NCBI GenBank assembly: GCA_945915065.1
Contig: CAMEER010000005.1
Location: forward strand, 1-62,654
Length of the DNA stretch: 62,654 bases
Direction: 5' to 3'
Origin: an uncultured Clostridia bacterium
GTDB taxonomy: Bacteria; Bacillota; Clostridia; Oscillospirales; Oscillospiraceae
Positions 41,555 through 50,430 of the stretch are shown here, piece by piece. Under the pieces are notes generated by a model. It searched no databases. It was not told where the DNA came from and worked only from the letters and a program-made list of their open reading frames with translations. Numbering within the stretch: the stretch's first letter is position 1; the number at the start of each line of letters is the position of its first letter. A program made the translations under genes and the position numbers.

Positions 41555-42034
41555 TCACATCAGTAAAATGATCAACAGTCCCGCTCCGGACAGCGCTCCA
41601 GCCAGCCACAGCTTCGTTCCCTGCCGCTGTTCCTGCCGGCGGCGCTGACAGCAGTCCTTCAACTGACGGGCGGTATACAGCAGCACGGCAGTCAGCTTTT
41701 CCTCATCGCCGGTCAGCTCCAGCGCCGTCAGCAGTTCGCTGCCTACCGGAAGAGTGGAAAACAGGTGATACCACGCCTTTTCCAGTGGTATGCCCTGCCG
41801 CAGCTGTTTCTCTATTTTTTGAAAGTACGGCCCCGCCAGCGGGTATCGTTCCAAAGATGCCAAGATGTCCGGCATTGCCATCCGCTTCCAGCGGATGGCG
41901 GCGGCCATGGCATCCAGTGCTGCCGCCAGTTCCTGCAGCAGCTGCGTCTGCCGCTTTCTGGTCCGCAGCTGCGCCGTAAAGACCCACAGAGCCGACGCCG
42001 CGATAAAGGCCGCTCCCAACAGCTTTCCCGTCAC
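41555..42034 (-). CDS. spoIIIAB: Stage III sporulation protein AB
   Basis: A 159-aa protein with a membrane helix at each end (about 3-21 and 143-159) and a helical cytosolic middle ('RTRKRQTQLLQELAAALDAM'), related to the GspF/T2SS inner-membrane platform. It overlaps spoIIIAA by 4 nt. Confidence 0.92.
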   Translation of the reverse strand: MTGKLLGAAFIAASALWVFTAQLRTRKRQTQLLQELAAALDAMAAAIRWKRMAMPDILASLERYPLAGPYFQKIEKQLRQGIPLEKAWYHLFSTLPVGSELLTALELTGDEEKLTAVLLYTARQLKDCCQRRRQEQRQGTKLWLAGALSGAGLLIILLM

Positions 42035-42954
42035 AGTGCTGACACCTGATAGCAGCGCTCCCCGCCATGGCGTGTGATAATCACCGCTTTTTCAAATACC
42101 TTCAGCTTCAGCAGCTGGGAAAACAGCGGCTTGCGCTTCAGCTCCTCCACATCTGCCGCGTGGATGGTGGCCAGCAGCGCCACGCCGCAGTTGGCGGCCG
42201 CCGCCATGGCGTACAGGTCCTCCCGGACGGTGATCTCGTCCACGGCGATGATCTGCGGGTTGGCGGCACGCAGCAGAATGGGGATTCCCTTCGCTTTCGG
42301 GCAGCCGTCCAACACATCCGTATGACAGCCTACCGCCAGTTGGGGTACACCCCGATGCATTCCGGCGATCTCGCCTCGCTCATCCACCACTGCCACCCGC
42401 TGGGCGGCATGGAGCGCTGCGCCATCGGACAGACTGCGGATCATGTCCCGCAGCAGCGTGGTCTTGCCCAGTCCCGGTGGTGAGAGCAGCACGGTGGAGC
42501 AGAACCGTTCCCCCTCCCAAAGCTGCGGCAGCACCGTGTCGGACAGTCCCTCCTGTTCCCTTCCGATGCGGATGCAGACAGAGGACAGATCTCTCAGATT
42601 GCGGCTGTCACCCTCCCGCAGCACCACCGTGCCGCATACCCCCACACGGAAGCCGCCGGGCGCTGTCAGGTATCCCTGCGCCAACGTGTCAGTGACGGCG
42701 TAGCGGGAGTAGCCTGTCACCAGATCGCACAGCTGCTCCAGATCTGCCTGGGACACCCTCAGCAGAGGCTGCTCCTGAGAGGGCCAGACCTCCCCTTCCG
42801 GCAGCAGCACCGTCATAGGCTGTCCGGTTCGCAGACGCAGTTCCTCCGCCAGCACCTTTTGATGATCCGGTAATTGCCGGGCCAGCCGCTGCCATTTGGG
42901 CGGCAGCAGCAGCACCGCCTGTTCATATCGTGAGATGGCGTATCGCTCGTCCAT
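42031..42954 (-). CDS. spoIIIAA: Stage III sporulation protein AA (secretion-type ATPase)
   Basis: A 307-aa cytosolic ATPase related to type II/IV secretion ATPases, essential in the mother cell for the SpoIIIA complex. Walker A 'PPGLGKTTLLRDMIRSL' (about 159-175), an acidic 'VAVVDERGEIAGM' box (Walker B-like) and 'IIAVDEITVREDL' are visible. First gene of the spoIIIAA-AH operon, behind a sigma-E-type promoter and the terminator of the upstream gene. Confidence 0.95.
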   Translation of the reverse strand: MDERYAISRYEQAVLLLPPKWQRLARQLPDHQKVLAEELRLRTGQPMTVLLPEGEVWPSQEQPLLRVSQADLEQLCDLVTGYSRYAVTDTLAQGYLTAPGGFRVGVCGTVVLREGDSRNLRDLSSVCIRIGREQEGLSDTVLPQLWEGERFCSTVLLSPPGLGKTTLLRDMIRSLSDGAALHAAQRVAVVDERGEIAGMHRGVPQLAVGCHTDVLDGCPKAKGIPILLRAANPQIIAVDEITVREDLYAMAAAANCGVALLATIHAADVEELKRKPLFSQLLKLKVFEKAVIITRHGGERCYQVSAL

Positions 42955-42983
42955 CCGACCACTTCCCTGTTGTTTGATACTCC

Positions 42984-43012
42984 ACTGTATGATGGCTTGT
43001 TCGGGGATATGA
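42984..43012 (-). promoter_or_regulatory. Sigma-E-type promoter of the spoIIIA operon
   Basis: Minus strand -35 TCATATC (43012-43006), 14-nt spacer, -10 CATACAGT (42991-42984), the latter a full match to the Bacillus sigma-E -10 CATACAnT and the former 6/7 to the -35. The operon is sigma-E-dependent in Bacillus, so position and sequence agree. Confidence 0.75.
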
Positions 43013-43015
43013 CAA

Positions 43016-43051
43016 CAAAAAACACGCCCTTGCCCAGTGACAAGAGCGTGT
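43016..43051 (-). terminator. Terminator of the hprK-dnaE-DUF4364 run
   Basis: Minus strand stem (43051-43041 with 43032-43022; one mismatch) followed by TTTTTTG, 25 nt after the DUF4364 stop. Confidence 0.8.
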
Positions 43052-43075
43052 GTCGGTATCGTTTTTTATCAGCTG

Positions 43076-43597
43076 TTATCCGCCGTACAGTGCCGTCACC
43101 AGCTGGGAATAGATCTGCTCCGGATTATTTCTGAAACGCTGGGCCAGATCCTCGGCCATCTCCCGGGTGGCCACCATGAGCTGCAGGCGCATAACATTGT
43201 CCACATCGTCGCTGAGGCTCAGCTCCACGGTATAAGTGCCGTTTTCCCGGCGCTCCACCTGCGCCCGGACCTGCGCCCGGCGTACCAGCTCCTGCCGGTG
43301 GGCGGCGATTAGCCTGTCCGCCTTCATGCGGACGGAATAGGGCAGGCCGGATTGACAGATCTCGCTGTTTTTCAGCCCCTTAGGTGTGATGGCATACTGC
43401 TGACGTTCATTGATGCGCAGATGATCGGTCTTGACCAGCTCATTGAGACACTGGGAAAAATCGAAATAGTCGATGCCGTCGTCGATCATGGTGAGCGCCT
43501 GTATATCGCTCAGCGGCATGGGTTCCGCTACACCGGCGGTCACATAGAGAATCAGAAATTTGATCTCCAGCTTGTCACGGATAAAGCCAACGCTCAT
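43076..43597 (-). CDS. DUF4364 family protein
   Basis: A 173-aa cytosolic protein. The N-terminal half looks like a winged helix ('IKFLILYVTAGVAEPMPLSD', 'DYFDFSQCLNELVKTDHLRI', 'YAITPKGLKNSEIC'), the C-terminal half is a beta-rich DUF4364 domain ('RENGTYTVELSLSDDVDNVM'). It may be a transcription regulator; function is not established. It comes 63 nt after dnaE, and before the spoIIIA operon's terminator. Confidence 0.82.
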   Translation of the reverse strand: MSVGFIRDKLEIKFLILYVTAGVAEPMPLSDIQALTMIDDGIDYFDFSQCLNELVKTDHLRINERQQYAITPKGLKNSEICQSGLPYSVRMKADRLIAAHRQELVRRAQVRAQVERRENGTYTVELSLSDDVDNVMRLQLMVATREMAEDLAQRFRNNPEQIYSQLVTALYGG

Positions 43598-43660
43598 AGC
43601 ATCACGCTCCCTTCCCTTTTCATGATACGGAAATTGTGCTCATTTGTCAACATGGACAGG

Positions 43661-46600
43661 TCAGCCCTCCCGCACCACTACATTTTCCTCTCCCAGCCAC
43701 TGGCGGCACTCCGCCAGCAGCGCCGGATGGTACAGGCATTTCCCTGCCAGCAGCTTACCGGTGTCGGCAAGGCGGATCTTCACCGGGGTCTCCCCCTCAA
43801 ACATGGTCATCACCAGACGGATATGACGGAACGCCACACTATCCATACCGGGAACGCGCAGGAAGATGGCCGCTGCCTTCTTTTCCGCAGGCTGCGCCGA
43901 TATGGGGGGGACGGCCTTGGTGTCCAACGGATACAGGGTATCACACATGATCTGGGGCGGTTTTTCGTCCCGCACCGACAGCCGCCCCTTCACGATGACC
44001 GGCGTATTGACCGCCATGTAGCTGCCGCACTGCTCGATGGTACGGCTGAAGCACAGCAATTCAATGGAGGAAACCTCGTCTTCCACCACCACATAGGCCA
44101 TGAGGGTGTTGTTTTTGGTGGTGCGGGTCCGGTTGGAGGTGACGATGCCGGCCACGGTGACGTTCTGCCCGTCGGCATAGCGGGCAGGCCCGCCCTCGGC
44201 AGAAAAGTCCTCCAGAATATCGTGGATCGGTACCGCGCCGGCAGCACGGGCAGCGGCACGATAGTCATTCATGGGGTGGCCGCTGAGATACAGGCCCGTG
44301 GTCTCCTTTTCCATAAACATCCGCTCGGTGGCGGTATACTCCGGCACTTCAGGCAGGTGGATGGCAGCCGCCTGTTCACCGTTTCCGGCGGCCATGCCGA
44401 ACATATCCAGCTGCCCCTCCACGTTGACCTTGCGGCTGCCGGCAATGGCGTCCAGCACCTTTTCGTAGACCTGCATCAATTGGGAACGGTAGGCGCCCAT
44501 GGTATCGAACGCTCCGGCCTTGATGAGATTCTCCACAGCCCGCTTATTCATGTCACCGCAGTCGAACATCCGCTCGCAAAAATCCTGGAATGAGGTAAAC
44601 AGGCCGCCCTTGTCCCGCTCGCGCACCAGCGCCTGAATGAAGCCCCGGCCGATGTTCTTAATGGCCACAAGGCCGAAGCGGATGCCGCCCTCCTCCACCG
44701 TGAAACCGTCGTAGGAACAGTTCACATCCGGCGGCAGCAGGGCGATGCCGCACTCGCGGCACTCGGCAATATATTCCGCCACCTTGTCGGAGTTGTCCAG
44801 CACGGAGGTCAGCAGCGCCGCCATATACTCCTTGGTATAGTGGCACTTGAAATACGCCGTCTGATAGGCCACCACCGCGTAGCTGACGGCGTGAGCCTTG
44901 TTGAAGGCATAGTTGGCAAAATCATAGATCTCGTCGTAAATGGCCTGTGCCGTGGCTTCCGGGATGCCGTTGGCCACGCAGCCCCGGATATTCCGTGCCG
45001 CATCGCCGTGGAGGAACGCCTCCCGCTCCCGCTCCACGTCCTTGGCCTTCTTCTTGGACATGGCACGGCGCACCATATCCGCCTGTCCCAGCGAATAGCC
45101 CGCCAGCTCCTGAAAGATCTTGATGACCTGCTCCTGATAGACGATGCAGCCGTAGGTGCCTGACAGGATCGGCTTCAAAGACGGGTGTTTGTACGTCACC
45201 AGCTTGGGATCATGCTTGCATGCGATAAACCGGGGAATGGATTCCATGGGGCCGGGGCGGTACAGTGCTATGATAGCAGTGATGTCCTCAATAGACTGGG
45301 GCTTCAGGCCCAGACACACACCGGTCATGCCGGTGGACTCCATCTGGAACACGCCGGAGGTACGGCCCTCCGTCAGCATCTGAAAGACCTCCGGATCGTC
45401 CATGGGGATCTTCTCCAGATCGAAGTCCGGTTCATACCGGCGCACCATCTTCACCGCATCTGCCAGCACCGTCAGGTTGCGCAGGCCCAGAAAGTCCATT
45501 TTCAGCAGGCCCAGCTCCTCCAGCGTGATCATGTTATACTGGCAGACAATGGATTCGTCGTTACGGGCCAGCGGTACATACTCGTACACAGGCAATCGGG
45601 TGATGACCACGCCGGCGGCGTGGGTGGAGGCGTGGCGGGGCATTCCCTCCAGCGCCTTGGCGGTGTCGATGAGTTTTCTCACCCGTTCATCGGACTCATA
45701 GAGGTCGGACAGCTGCTTGGACAGCCGCAGCGCGTCATCCAGCGTGATATGCAGCGCGCCGGGTCCGGAGGGCACCAGCTTGGCCACCACGTCCACCTCG
45801 GCATAGGTCATATTCAGCGCACGGCCCACATCACGGATGGCACCCCGAGCCGCCATAGTACCGAAGGTGACGATCTGGGCCACATGGTCGTCGCCGTACT
45901 TGCGGCGGACATACTCCACCACCTCACCCCGGCGGGTATCGCCGAAATCCATATCAATATCCGGCATGGACACACGCTCCGGGTTCAGGAAACGCTCAAA
46001 GTACAGCTGATACTGCATGGGATCGATGTCGGTGATATGCAGGCAGTAGGCCACCATGGAGCCGGCGGCACTGCCGCGGCCGGGACCGACGGGGATGCCC
46101 GCCTCACGGGCATAGCGCACAAAGTCAGACACGATGAGGAAATAGTCCGTAAAGCCCATCTTCTCGATCATGGCCAGTTCATATTCCAGCTGCTGCCGGT
46201 AATCCGGCTTCTCATTGCCGTAGCGCTGGGCAAAGCCCTCATTGCACAGCTTGCGCAGATAGGTGGGGGAATCGTAGCCGGGAGGCAGCTTGAATTCCGG
46301 TAAATGGTATTTTCCGAAGGTAAATTCCAGCTGGCAGCGATCCGCGATGCGTTGGGTGTTCTCCACAGCCTCCGGGTAGCCGGAGAACAGGGCCTCCATT
46401 TCCTCCGTGGAGCGGAGGTAGAAGTTCCGGGGTTCGTAGCGCATCCGGTTTTCATCGTCCACGTTCTTGCCGGTCTGGATGCACAGCAGCACGTCATGGC
46501 TCTCGGCATCCTCCCGGCGGAGGTAGTGGGCATCGTTGGTGCACACCAGCGGGATGCCGGTCTCATTGTGCATTCGCAGCAGGGCACGGTTGACGGTAGT

Positions 46601-47146
46601 CTGGTCCGCAATGCCGTGATCCTGCAGTTCCAAATAGAAATTGTCCTTCCCCAGAATGTCCTGCAGTTCCAGCGCATAGGCCTTGGCTCCATCGTAGTCG
46701 CCGTTCAGAATGCGGCGGGGAATTTCACCGGCAAGGCACGCAGACAGGCCAATCAGCCCCTCGCTGTGGGCGCGGAGCAGGTCAAGGTCGATGCGGGGCC
46801 TGATGTAAAACCCCTCGATATACGCCTGTGACACCATGTAGGACAGGTTGCGGTAACCGGTCTCGTTCTTGCACAGCAGCACCAGATGACGGGATTCGGC
46901 GTCAAACTCGTGCTGCTTGTCCAGACGGGTGCGGCGGGCCACATACACCTCGCAGCCGATGACGGGGTGAACCCCTTCCGCTTTACAGGCGCGGTAGAAG
47001 TCAATGACACCGTACATGGCGCCGTGGTCGGTGATGGCGCAGGCAGTCTGCCCCATCTCTTTGACCAGCTTGGGCAGGTCACGGATGCGGCAGGCGCCGT
47101 CTAACAGGCTATACTCTGTATGGACGTGGAGGTGGACAAAGGACAT
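43661..47146 (-). CDS. dnaE: DNA polymerase III alpha subunit (DnaE-type)
   Basis: The start at 47146 (MSFVHLHVHTEYS) follows GGAGG. The 1161-aa replicative polymerase has a PHP domain (about 1-205; 'HLHVHTEYSLLDG', 'AITDHGAMYG', metal-type His residues retained), a polymerase core with 'GPGRGSAAGSMVAYCL' and the catalytic 'PDIDMDFGDTRRG', the tandem HhH region, and a C-terminal OB fold (about 985-1070; 'VTVAGIVTSNRTRTTKNNT'). In Firmicutes DnaE extends primers before PolC takes over. It starts 1 nt after the Cys-cluster protein gene, hence is translationally coupled. Confidence 0.96.
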   Translation of the reverse strand: MSFVHLHVHTEYSLLDGACRIRDLPKLVKEMGQTACAITDHGAMYGVIDFYRACKAEGVHPVIGCEVYVARRTRLDKQHEFDAESRHLVLLCKNETGYRNLSYMVSQAYIEGFYIRPRIDLDLLRAHSEGLIGLSACLAGEIPRRILNGDYDGAKAYALELQDILGKDNFYLELQDHGIADQTTVNRALLRMHNETGIPLVCTNDAHYLRREDAESHDVLLCIQTGKNVDDENRMRYEPRNFYLRSTEEMEALFSGYPEAVENTQRIADRCQLEFTFGKYHLPEFKLPPGYDSPTYLRKLCNEGFAQRYGNEKPDYRQQLEYELAMIEKMGFTDYFLIVSDFVRYAREAGIPVGPGRGSAAGSMVAYCLHITDIDPMQYQLYFERFLNPERVSMPDIDMDFGDTRRGEVVEYVRRKYGDDHVAQIVTFGTMAARGAIRDVGRALNMTYAEVDVVAKLVPSGPGALHITLDDALRLSKQLSDLYESDERVRKLIDTAKALEGMPRHASTHAAGVVITRLPVYEYVPLARNDESIVCQYNMITLEELGLLKMDFLGLRNLTVLADAVKMVRRYEPDFDLEKIPMDDPEVFQMLTEGRTSGVFQMESTGMTGVCLGLKPQSIEDITAIIALYRPGPMESIPRFIACKHDPKLVTYKHPSLKPILSGTYGCIVYQEQVIKIFQELAGYSLGQADMVRRAMSKKKAKDVEREREAFLHGDAARNIRGCVANGIPEATAQAIYDEIYDFANYAFNKAHAVSYAVVAYQTAYFKCHYTKEYMAALLTSVLDNSDKVAEYIAECRECGIALLPPDVNCSYDGFTVEEGGIRFGLVAIKNIGRGFIQALVRERDKGGLFTSFQDFCERMFDCGDMNKRAVENLIKAGAFDTMGAYRSQLMQVYEKVLDAIAGSRKVNVEGQLDMFGMAAGNGEQAAAIHLPEVPEYTATERMFMEKETTGLYLSGHPMNDYRAAARAAGAVPIHDILEDFSAEGGPARYADGQNVTVAGIVTSNRTRTTKNNTLMAYVVVEDEVSSIELLCFSRTIEQCGSYMAVNTPVIVKGRLSVRDEKPPQIMCDTLYPLDTKAVPPISAQPAEKKAAAIFLRVPGMDSVAFRHIRLVMTMFEGETPVKIRLADTGKLLAGKCLYHPALLAECRQWLGEENVVVREG

Positions 47147-47147
47147 A

Positions 47148-47597
47148 TCACTGTGCCTCCAGCTCGTCCAGCATGCCGCACAACAGCTCCACACCGGAGA
47201 CCACCAGCAAACGGCAATGCTGGGTCACGCCTAGTTCCCGGGCAATATCTGTTCCCTCAATCCCTGGCTCGGCCAGCAGCTCGCGGCAATTCAGCTGGTG
47301 GAAACGCTGCCGGAAGCGGCTCTGGAACTCGTTGACCAGCTGAGTGGCGCGCTTTTTCCCCTCAGGGCCATTTTCCAGCGTACTGGGATAGGCCATGCCC
47401 AGTACCGTCACACAGGCGCTGACCACACCGCAAACGCCGCCATAGCGCATACCGCCGCCGAAGCCGCTGGCAAGCGCGATGCTCTGCTCCTCGGTAAAGC
47501 CGGTGATATCCGTGAACGCCGCCAGCACACTCTGGCCGCAGTTCAGGCCTTTTTCGTGGTATTCCATTGCTTTTTGGCATCTTTCCCGCGTTGTCAT
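47148..47597 (-). CDS. C_GCAxxG_C_C family Cys-rich protein
   Basis: A 149-aa helical protein with the family cysteine pattern: 'NCGQSVLAAF' (Cys19-20 region), 'ASGFGGGMRYGGVCGVVSAC' (about 43-62), 'LNCREL' and 'QHCRLLVVSGVELLCGML'. Members are thought to bind a metal or Fe-S cluster, or act in redox chemistry; none here is proven. It overlaps the whiA stop by 4 nt and is one base from dnaE, which is a surprisingly tight link to replication and chromosome-related genes. Confidence 0.8.
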   Translation of the reverse strand: MTTRERCQKAMEYHEKGLNCGQSVLAAFTDITGFTEEQSIALASGFGGGMRYGGVCGVVSACVTVLGMAYPSTLENGPEGKKRATQLVNEFQSRFRQRFHQLNCRELLAEPGIEGTDIARELGVTQHCRLLVVSGVELLCGMLDELEAQ

Positions 47598-48502
47598 GAT
47601 AGTTTCCGCGCCTCCTCCATGATCTTTCGTATCCGATGGTTCAAACAGGATTTACTGATGGGTGGGTCAAACAGTGCCGCCAGCTGAGCCAGCGGCAGCT
47701 CCGGATTCTGCATCCGAAGACGGGCCGTCTCCTGTATCTTTTCGGGCAGCTTTTCCAGCTGTCCGTGCCGTTTCAGTGTTTCGATGGCCTCCTGCTGGGC
47801 GGCCACCGCGTCCAGCGTCTTGTTAACGTTGGCCATATCGCAGTTCATGGCACGATTGGCGCCGTTTCGGATCTCCTTGTCCACCTTGGCGGTCATGATC
47901 TCGGTGGCGGCCACCGGCGCGCCCAGCATGGTCAGCAAATCCTCAATATGTTCAGACTGCTTGAAGTAAATGACCGCGCTGCCGCTGCGCATCACGCTGC
48001 GGGGCATAAAGCCCATTTCCTGCAAAAGAGCCGATACCTCCCGGCTGGCCTGAACATGGGAGGTGGACAACTCCAGATGATAGCGTTTTTCCGGATCGGT
48101 GACGCTGCCTCCGGCCAGAAACGCCCCCCGCAGGAACGCCGTGCGGCAGCAGTCCTCCTCCAGCAGGGCAAAGTTCACATGCAGCACCAGCGACTGGCGG
48201 GGATCATAGCCCAGTGTGTCCACGATGCGGCGGAGCTTTTCCGCTTCGGTGATCTGAAACACCAGCTTGCTGCCGGGCAATTCGTCCGAGGGCTGGCGGT
48301 CAAACTTCACGCCGAAGGCTCGGTGGAACAGTCGGGGCAGCCGGGCGGCAAACTCCGGATTCTCCGTAATGATACGCACCTCCCGCATAGTGAAGGTATT
48401 GCAGTACAGCAATACGCCGTAGCATTCGGCCCGGGCACAGCACAGCCGCTGCACCGCTGTGCGGCACAGCTCAGACTTTGCCTTGAACGAAAACGACTGC
48501 AT
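47594..48502 (-). CDS. whiA: WhiA sporulation/division regulator
   Basis: A 302-aa protein with a degenerate LAGLIDADG homing-endonuclease-like N-terminal region ('FLRGAFLAGGSVTDPEKRYH') and a C-terminal helix-turn-helix ('LPLAQLAALFDPPISKSCLN', 'HRIRKI'). In Bacillus WhiA affects division and chromosome segregation; in Streptomyces it regulates sporulation. It is in the conserved rapZ-yvcK-whiA cluster, 13 nt after yvcK. Confidence 0.95.
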   Translation of the reverse strand: MQSFSFKAKSELCRTAVQRLCCARAECYGVLLYCNTFTMREVRIITENPEFAARLPRLFHRAFGVKFDRQPSDELPGSKLVFQITEAEKLRRIVDTLGYDPRQSLVLHVNFALLEEDCCRTAFLRGAFLAGGSVTDPEKRYHLELSTSHVQASREVSALLQEMGFMPRSVMRSGSAVIYFKQSEHIEDLLTMLGAPVAATEIMTAKVDKEIRNGANRAMNCDMANVNKTLDAVAAQQEAIETLKRHGQLEKLPEKIQETARLRMQNPELPLAQLAALFDPPISKSCLNHRIRKIMEEARKLS

Positions 48503-48515
48503 GGGCTTTCCTCCT

Positions 48516-49526
48516 TCATGTGGGGTCTTTCTCTGAATACGTCTCGTAAATGCGCATCAGTTCATGCGCCAGATGGCCGGGATTATGGCGCACCAGTCCG
48601 TTCTCCAGACTGGCTAACGGACGCTGGATCAGCTCCACGCCCAGGGCACGGCATTTCTCCGTGTCGCAGTGGATGGGCTCCGCTCCCTCCCGTGCGTAGC
48701 GGCGGGCGATCGTCTCCGGGATAGGCATGGAGTTGGTCAGGCACAGGCGGAACAATCCCGGATAGCTGTGATGGAACAACGCCTGTATGTGGTCGGAAAC
48801 GGTATAGCCCTCCGTCTCCCCTTCCTGCGTCATCACATTGCAGACATACAACTTAATGGCCTTAGACTCCCGAATAGCATCAGCAATACCGTCCACCAGC
48901 AGATTGGGGATAATGCTGGTATAGAGACTTCCGGGGGCCAGCACGATCATGTCAGCGTCCAGAATGGCCTCCACTGCCGCGTCCAGCGCCTTGGGATGCT
49001 CCGGCAGCAGGCGCACACTGCGGATGCGGCAGTCCTGCTCTTTCTTACAATAGAAAATGCGGGATTCTCCCAGCACGGTGGCCCCGTTCTCAAAGGTGGC
49101 CTCCAGCTGGATGTTCTCATTGGTCACAGGCAGCACACGGCCGGTGATGGCCAGTACCTTGCTCAGGCCCGCCACCGCCTTGTCAAAGCTGGGCATGATA
49201 TCGTTCAGCGCCGCCAGCAGCAGGTTGCCCAGACTCTGGCCCGCCAGCGAGCCGTCTGCAAACCGGTAGGCCATCAACTGGCCCATCAACGGCTCACAGT
49301 TGGCCAGAGATTGCAGGCAATTGCGGATATCGCCGGGAGCCGCCATGCCCAAGTCCTGCCGCAGCATTCCGGTGCTGCCACCGTCATCCGCCACAGTAAC
49401 GATGGCGGTGATGTTGCGGGTATACAGCTTCAGACCCCGCAGCAAGGTACTCAATCCGGTTCCGCCGCCGATGCCCACAATTTTGGGGCCGTTTTCCGGC
49501 GGGATATGATATAGGTAATGAGGCAT
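48516..49526 (-). CDS. yvcK: YvcK/GlmR family gluconeogenesis and wall-precursor regulator
   Basis: A 336-aa CofD-like protein ('KIVGIGGGTGLSTLLRGLK' at about 14-32; 'VTVADDGGSTGMLRQDLG'; 'LAPGSLYTSIIPNLLVDGI'). In Bacillus it binds UDP-GlcNAc and steers carbon to wall synthesis via GlmS, and is needed on gluconeogenic sources. It fits with murB, rapZ and hprK beside it. Confidence 0.94.
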   Translation of the reverse strand: MPHYLYHIPPENGPKIVGIGGGTGLSTLLRGLKLYTRNITAIVTVADDGGSTGMLRQDLGMAAPGDIRNCLQSLANCEPLMGQLMAYRFADGSLAGQSLGNLLLAALNDIMPSFDKAVAGLSKVLAITGRVLPVTNENIQLEATFENGATVLGESRIFYCKKEQDCRIRSVRLLPEHPKALDAAVEAILDADMIVLAPGSLYTSIIPNLLVDGIADAIRESKAIKLYVCNVMTQEGETEGYTVSDHIQALFHHSYPGLFRLCLTNSMPIPETIARRYAREGAEPIHCDTEKCRALGVELIQRPLASLENGLVRHNPGHLAHELMRIYETYSEKDPT

Positions 49527-49558
49527 AAAACCGTCACTTCTTTCCGCGTTTCCCTCTG

Positions 49559-50416
49559 TCAGCGGGAAATGTCCCGATGGCTCTCCGTTACGTCGAAGCC
49601 GACGTCCGTCAGCTCCTGCGCCAGCGCGTGGGCCACCGCCACGCTGCGGTGATGCCCGCCGGTGCAGCCCACGGAGATCACCAGCACGGTCTTGCCCTCC
49701 TGATTATAGAGAGGCAGCAGAAACCGCAGCATGCTTTTCAGCTTCTCCATGAACTCCCCCGTCTGGGGAAAGGAAAACACATAGTCCCGAACCGCCGCGT
49801 CCAGCCCTGTGCCGTGCTTTAGCTCCGGCACATAGTAGGGATTGGGCAGAAAGCGCACGTCAAACACCAGATCCGACTCCATGGGCAGTCCATGCTTAAA
49901 GCCGAAGGACATCACATCCACATGAATCCCCTGCCGGTCCTTCTCACGGCCAAACAGATTCAAAAGCTCGCTGCGCAGCTTCCCTACTGAAAAGGCGGAG
50001 GTATCCAGTACATAGTCGGCATGATCCCGCACCGGCTGCAGCATCTGCCGCTCCAGCATCACAGCCTGTTCGATGCTGCGTCCCTCCGCCGACAGCGGAT
50101 GGGCGCGGCGTGTCTCTTTATACCGGTTGATAATGGCGGCGTTATCCGCGTCCAGAAACAGCAGACGGCAATTCACATCCGTGCGTTTCAGCCGCTCCAG
50201 CGCAGCAATCAGCAGATCAAAGGGCTCTCCCGCCCGGACATCGTACACCAGCGCCACCCGGTCATAATGGCCGTGGGACACGGCGCAGAACTCGGCAAAC
50301 TTCACCATCATCTCTGCCGGGAGATTGTCCACGATATAGTAGCCGATATCCTCCAGAATAGAGGCGGCGCGGCTTTTACCGCTGCCGCTCAGGCCTGTAA
50401 TGATCAGTATTTCCAT
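49559..50416 (-). CDS. rapZ: RapZ/YvcJ nucleotide-binding protein
   Basis: A 285-aa P-loop protein (Walker A 'GLSGSGKSRA', residues 8-17; 'YDVRAGEPFDLL') with the C-terminal RapZ domain ('DVMSFGFKHGLPMESDLVFD', 'VGCTGGHHRSVAVAHAL'). In E. coli RapZ is an RNA-binding adaptor controlling GlmS; in Firmicutes (YvcJ) it hydrolyses GTP and affects competence. Between murB and yvcK. Confidence 0.95.
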   Translation of the reverse strand: MEILIITGLSGSGKSRAASILEDIGYYIVDNLPAEMMVKFAEFCAVSHGHYDRVALVYDVRAGEPFDLLIAALERLKRTDVNCRLLFLDADNAAIINRYKETRRAHPLSAEGRSIEQAVMLERQMLQPVRDHADYVLDTSAFSVGKLRSELLNLFGREKDRQGIHVDVMSFGFKHGLPMESDLVFDVRFLPNPYYVPELKHGTGLDAAVRDYVFSFPQTGEFMEKLKSMLRFLLPLYNQEGKTVLVISVGCTGGHHRSVAVAHALAQELTDVGFDVTESHRDISR

Positions 50417-50430
50417 AGCTTCTCCCCTGT

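Noticed and set aside
43352-46303. Long plus-strand open frames (372-413 aa) across dnaE and the DUF4364 gene
   Set aside because: They are antisense to clearly identified genes with intact motifs and show the same His/Gly/Gln-rich shadow composition.
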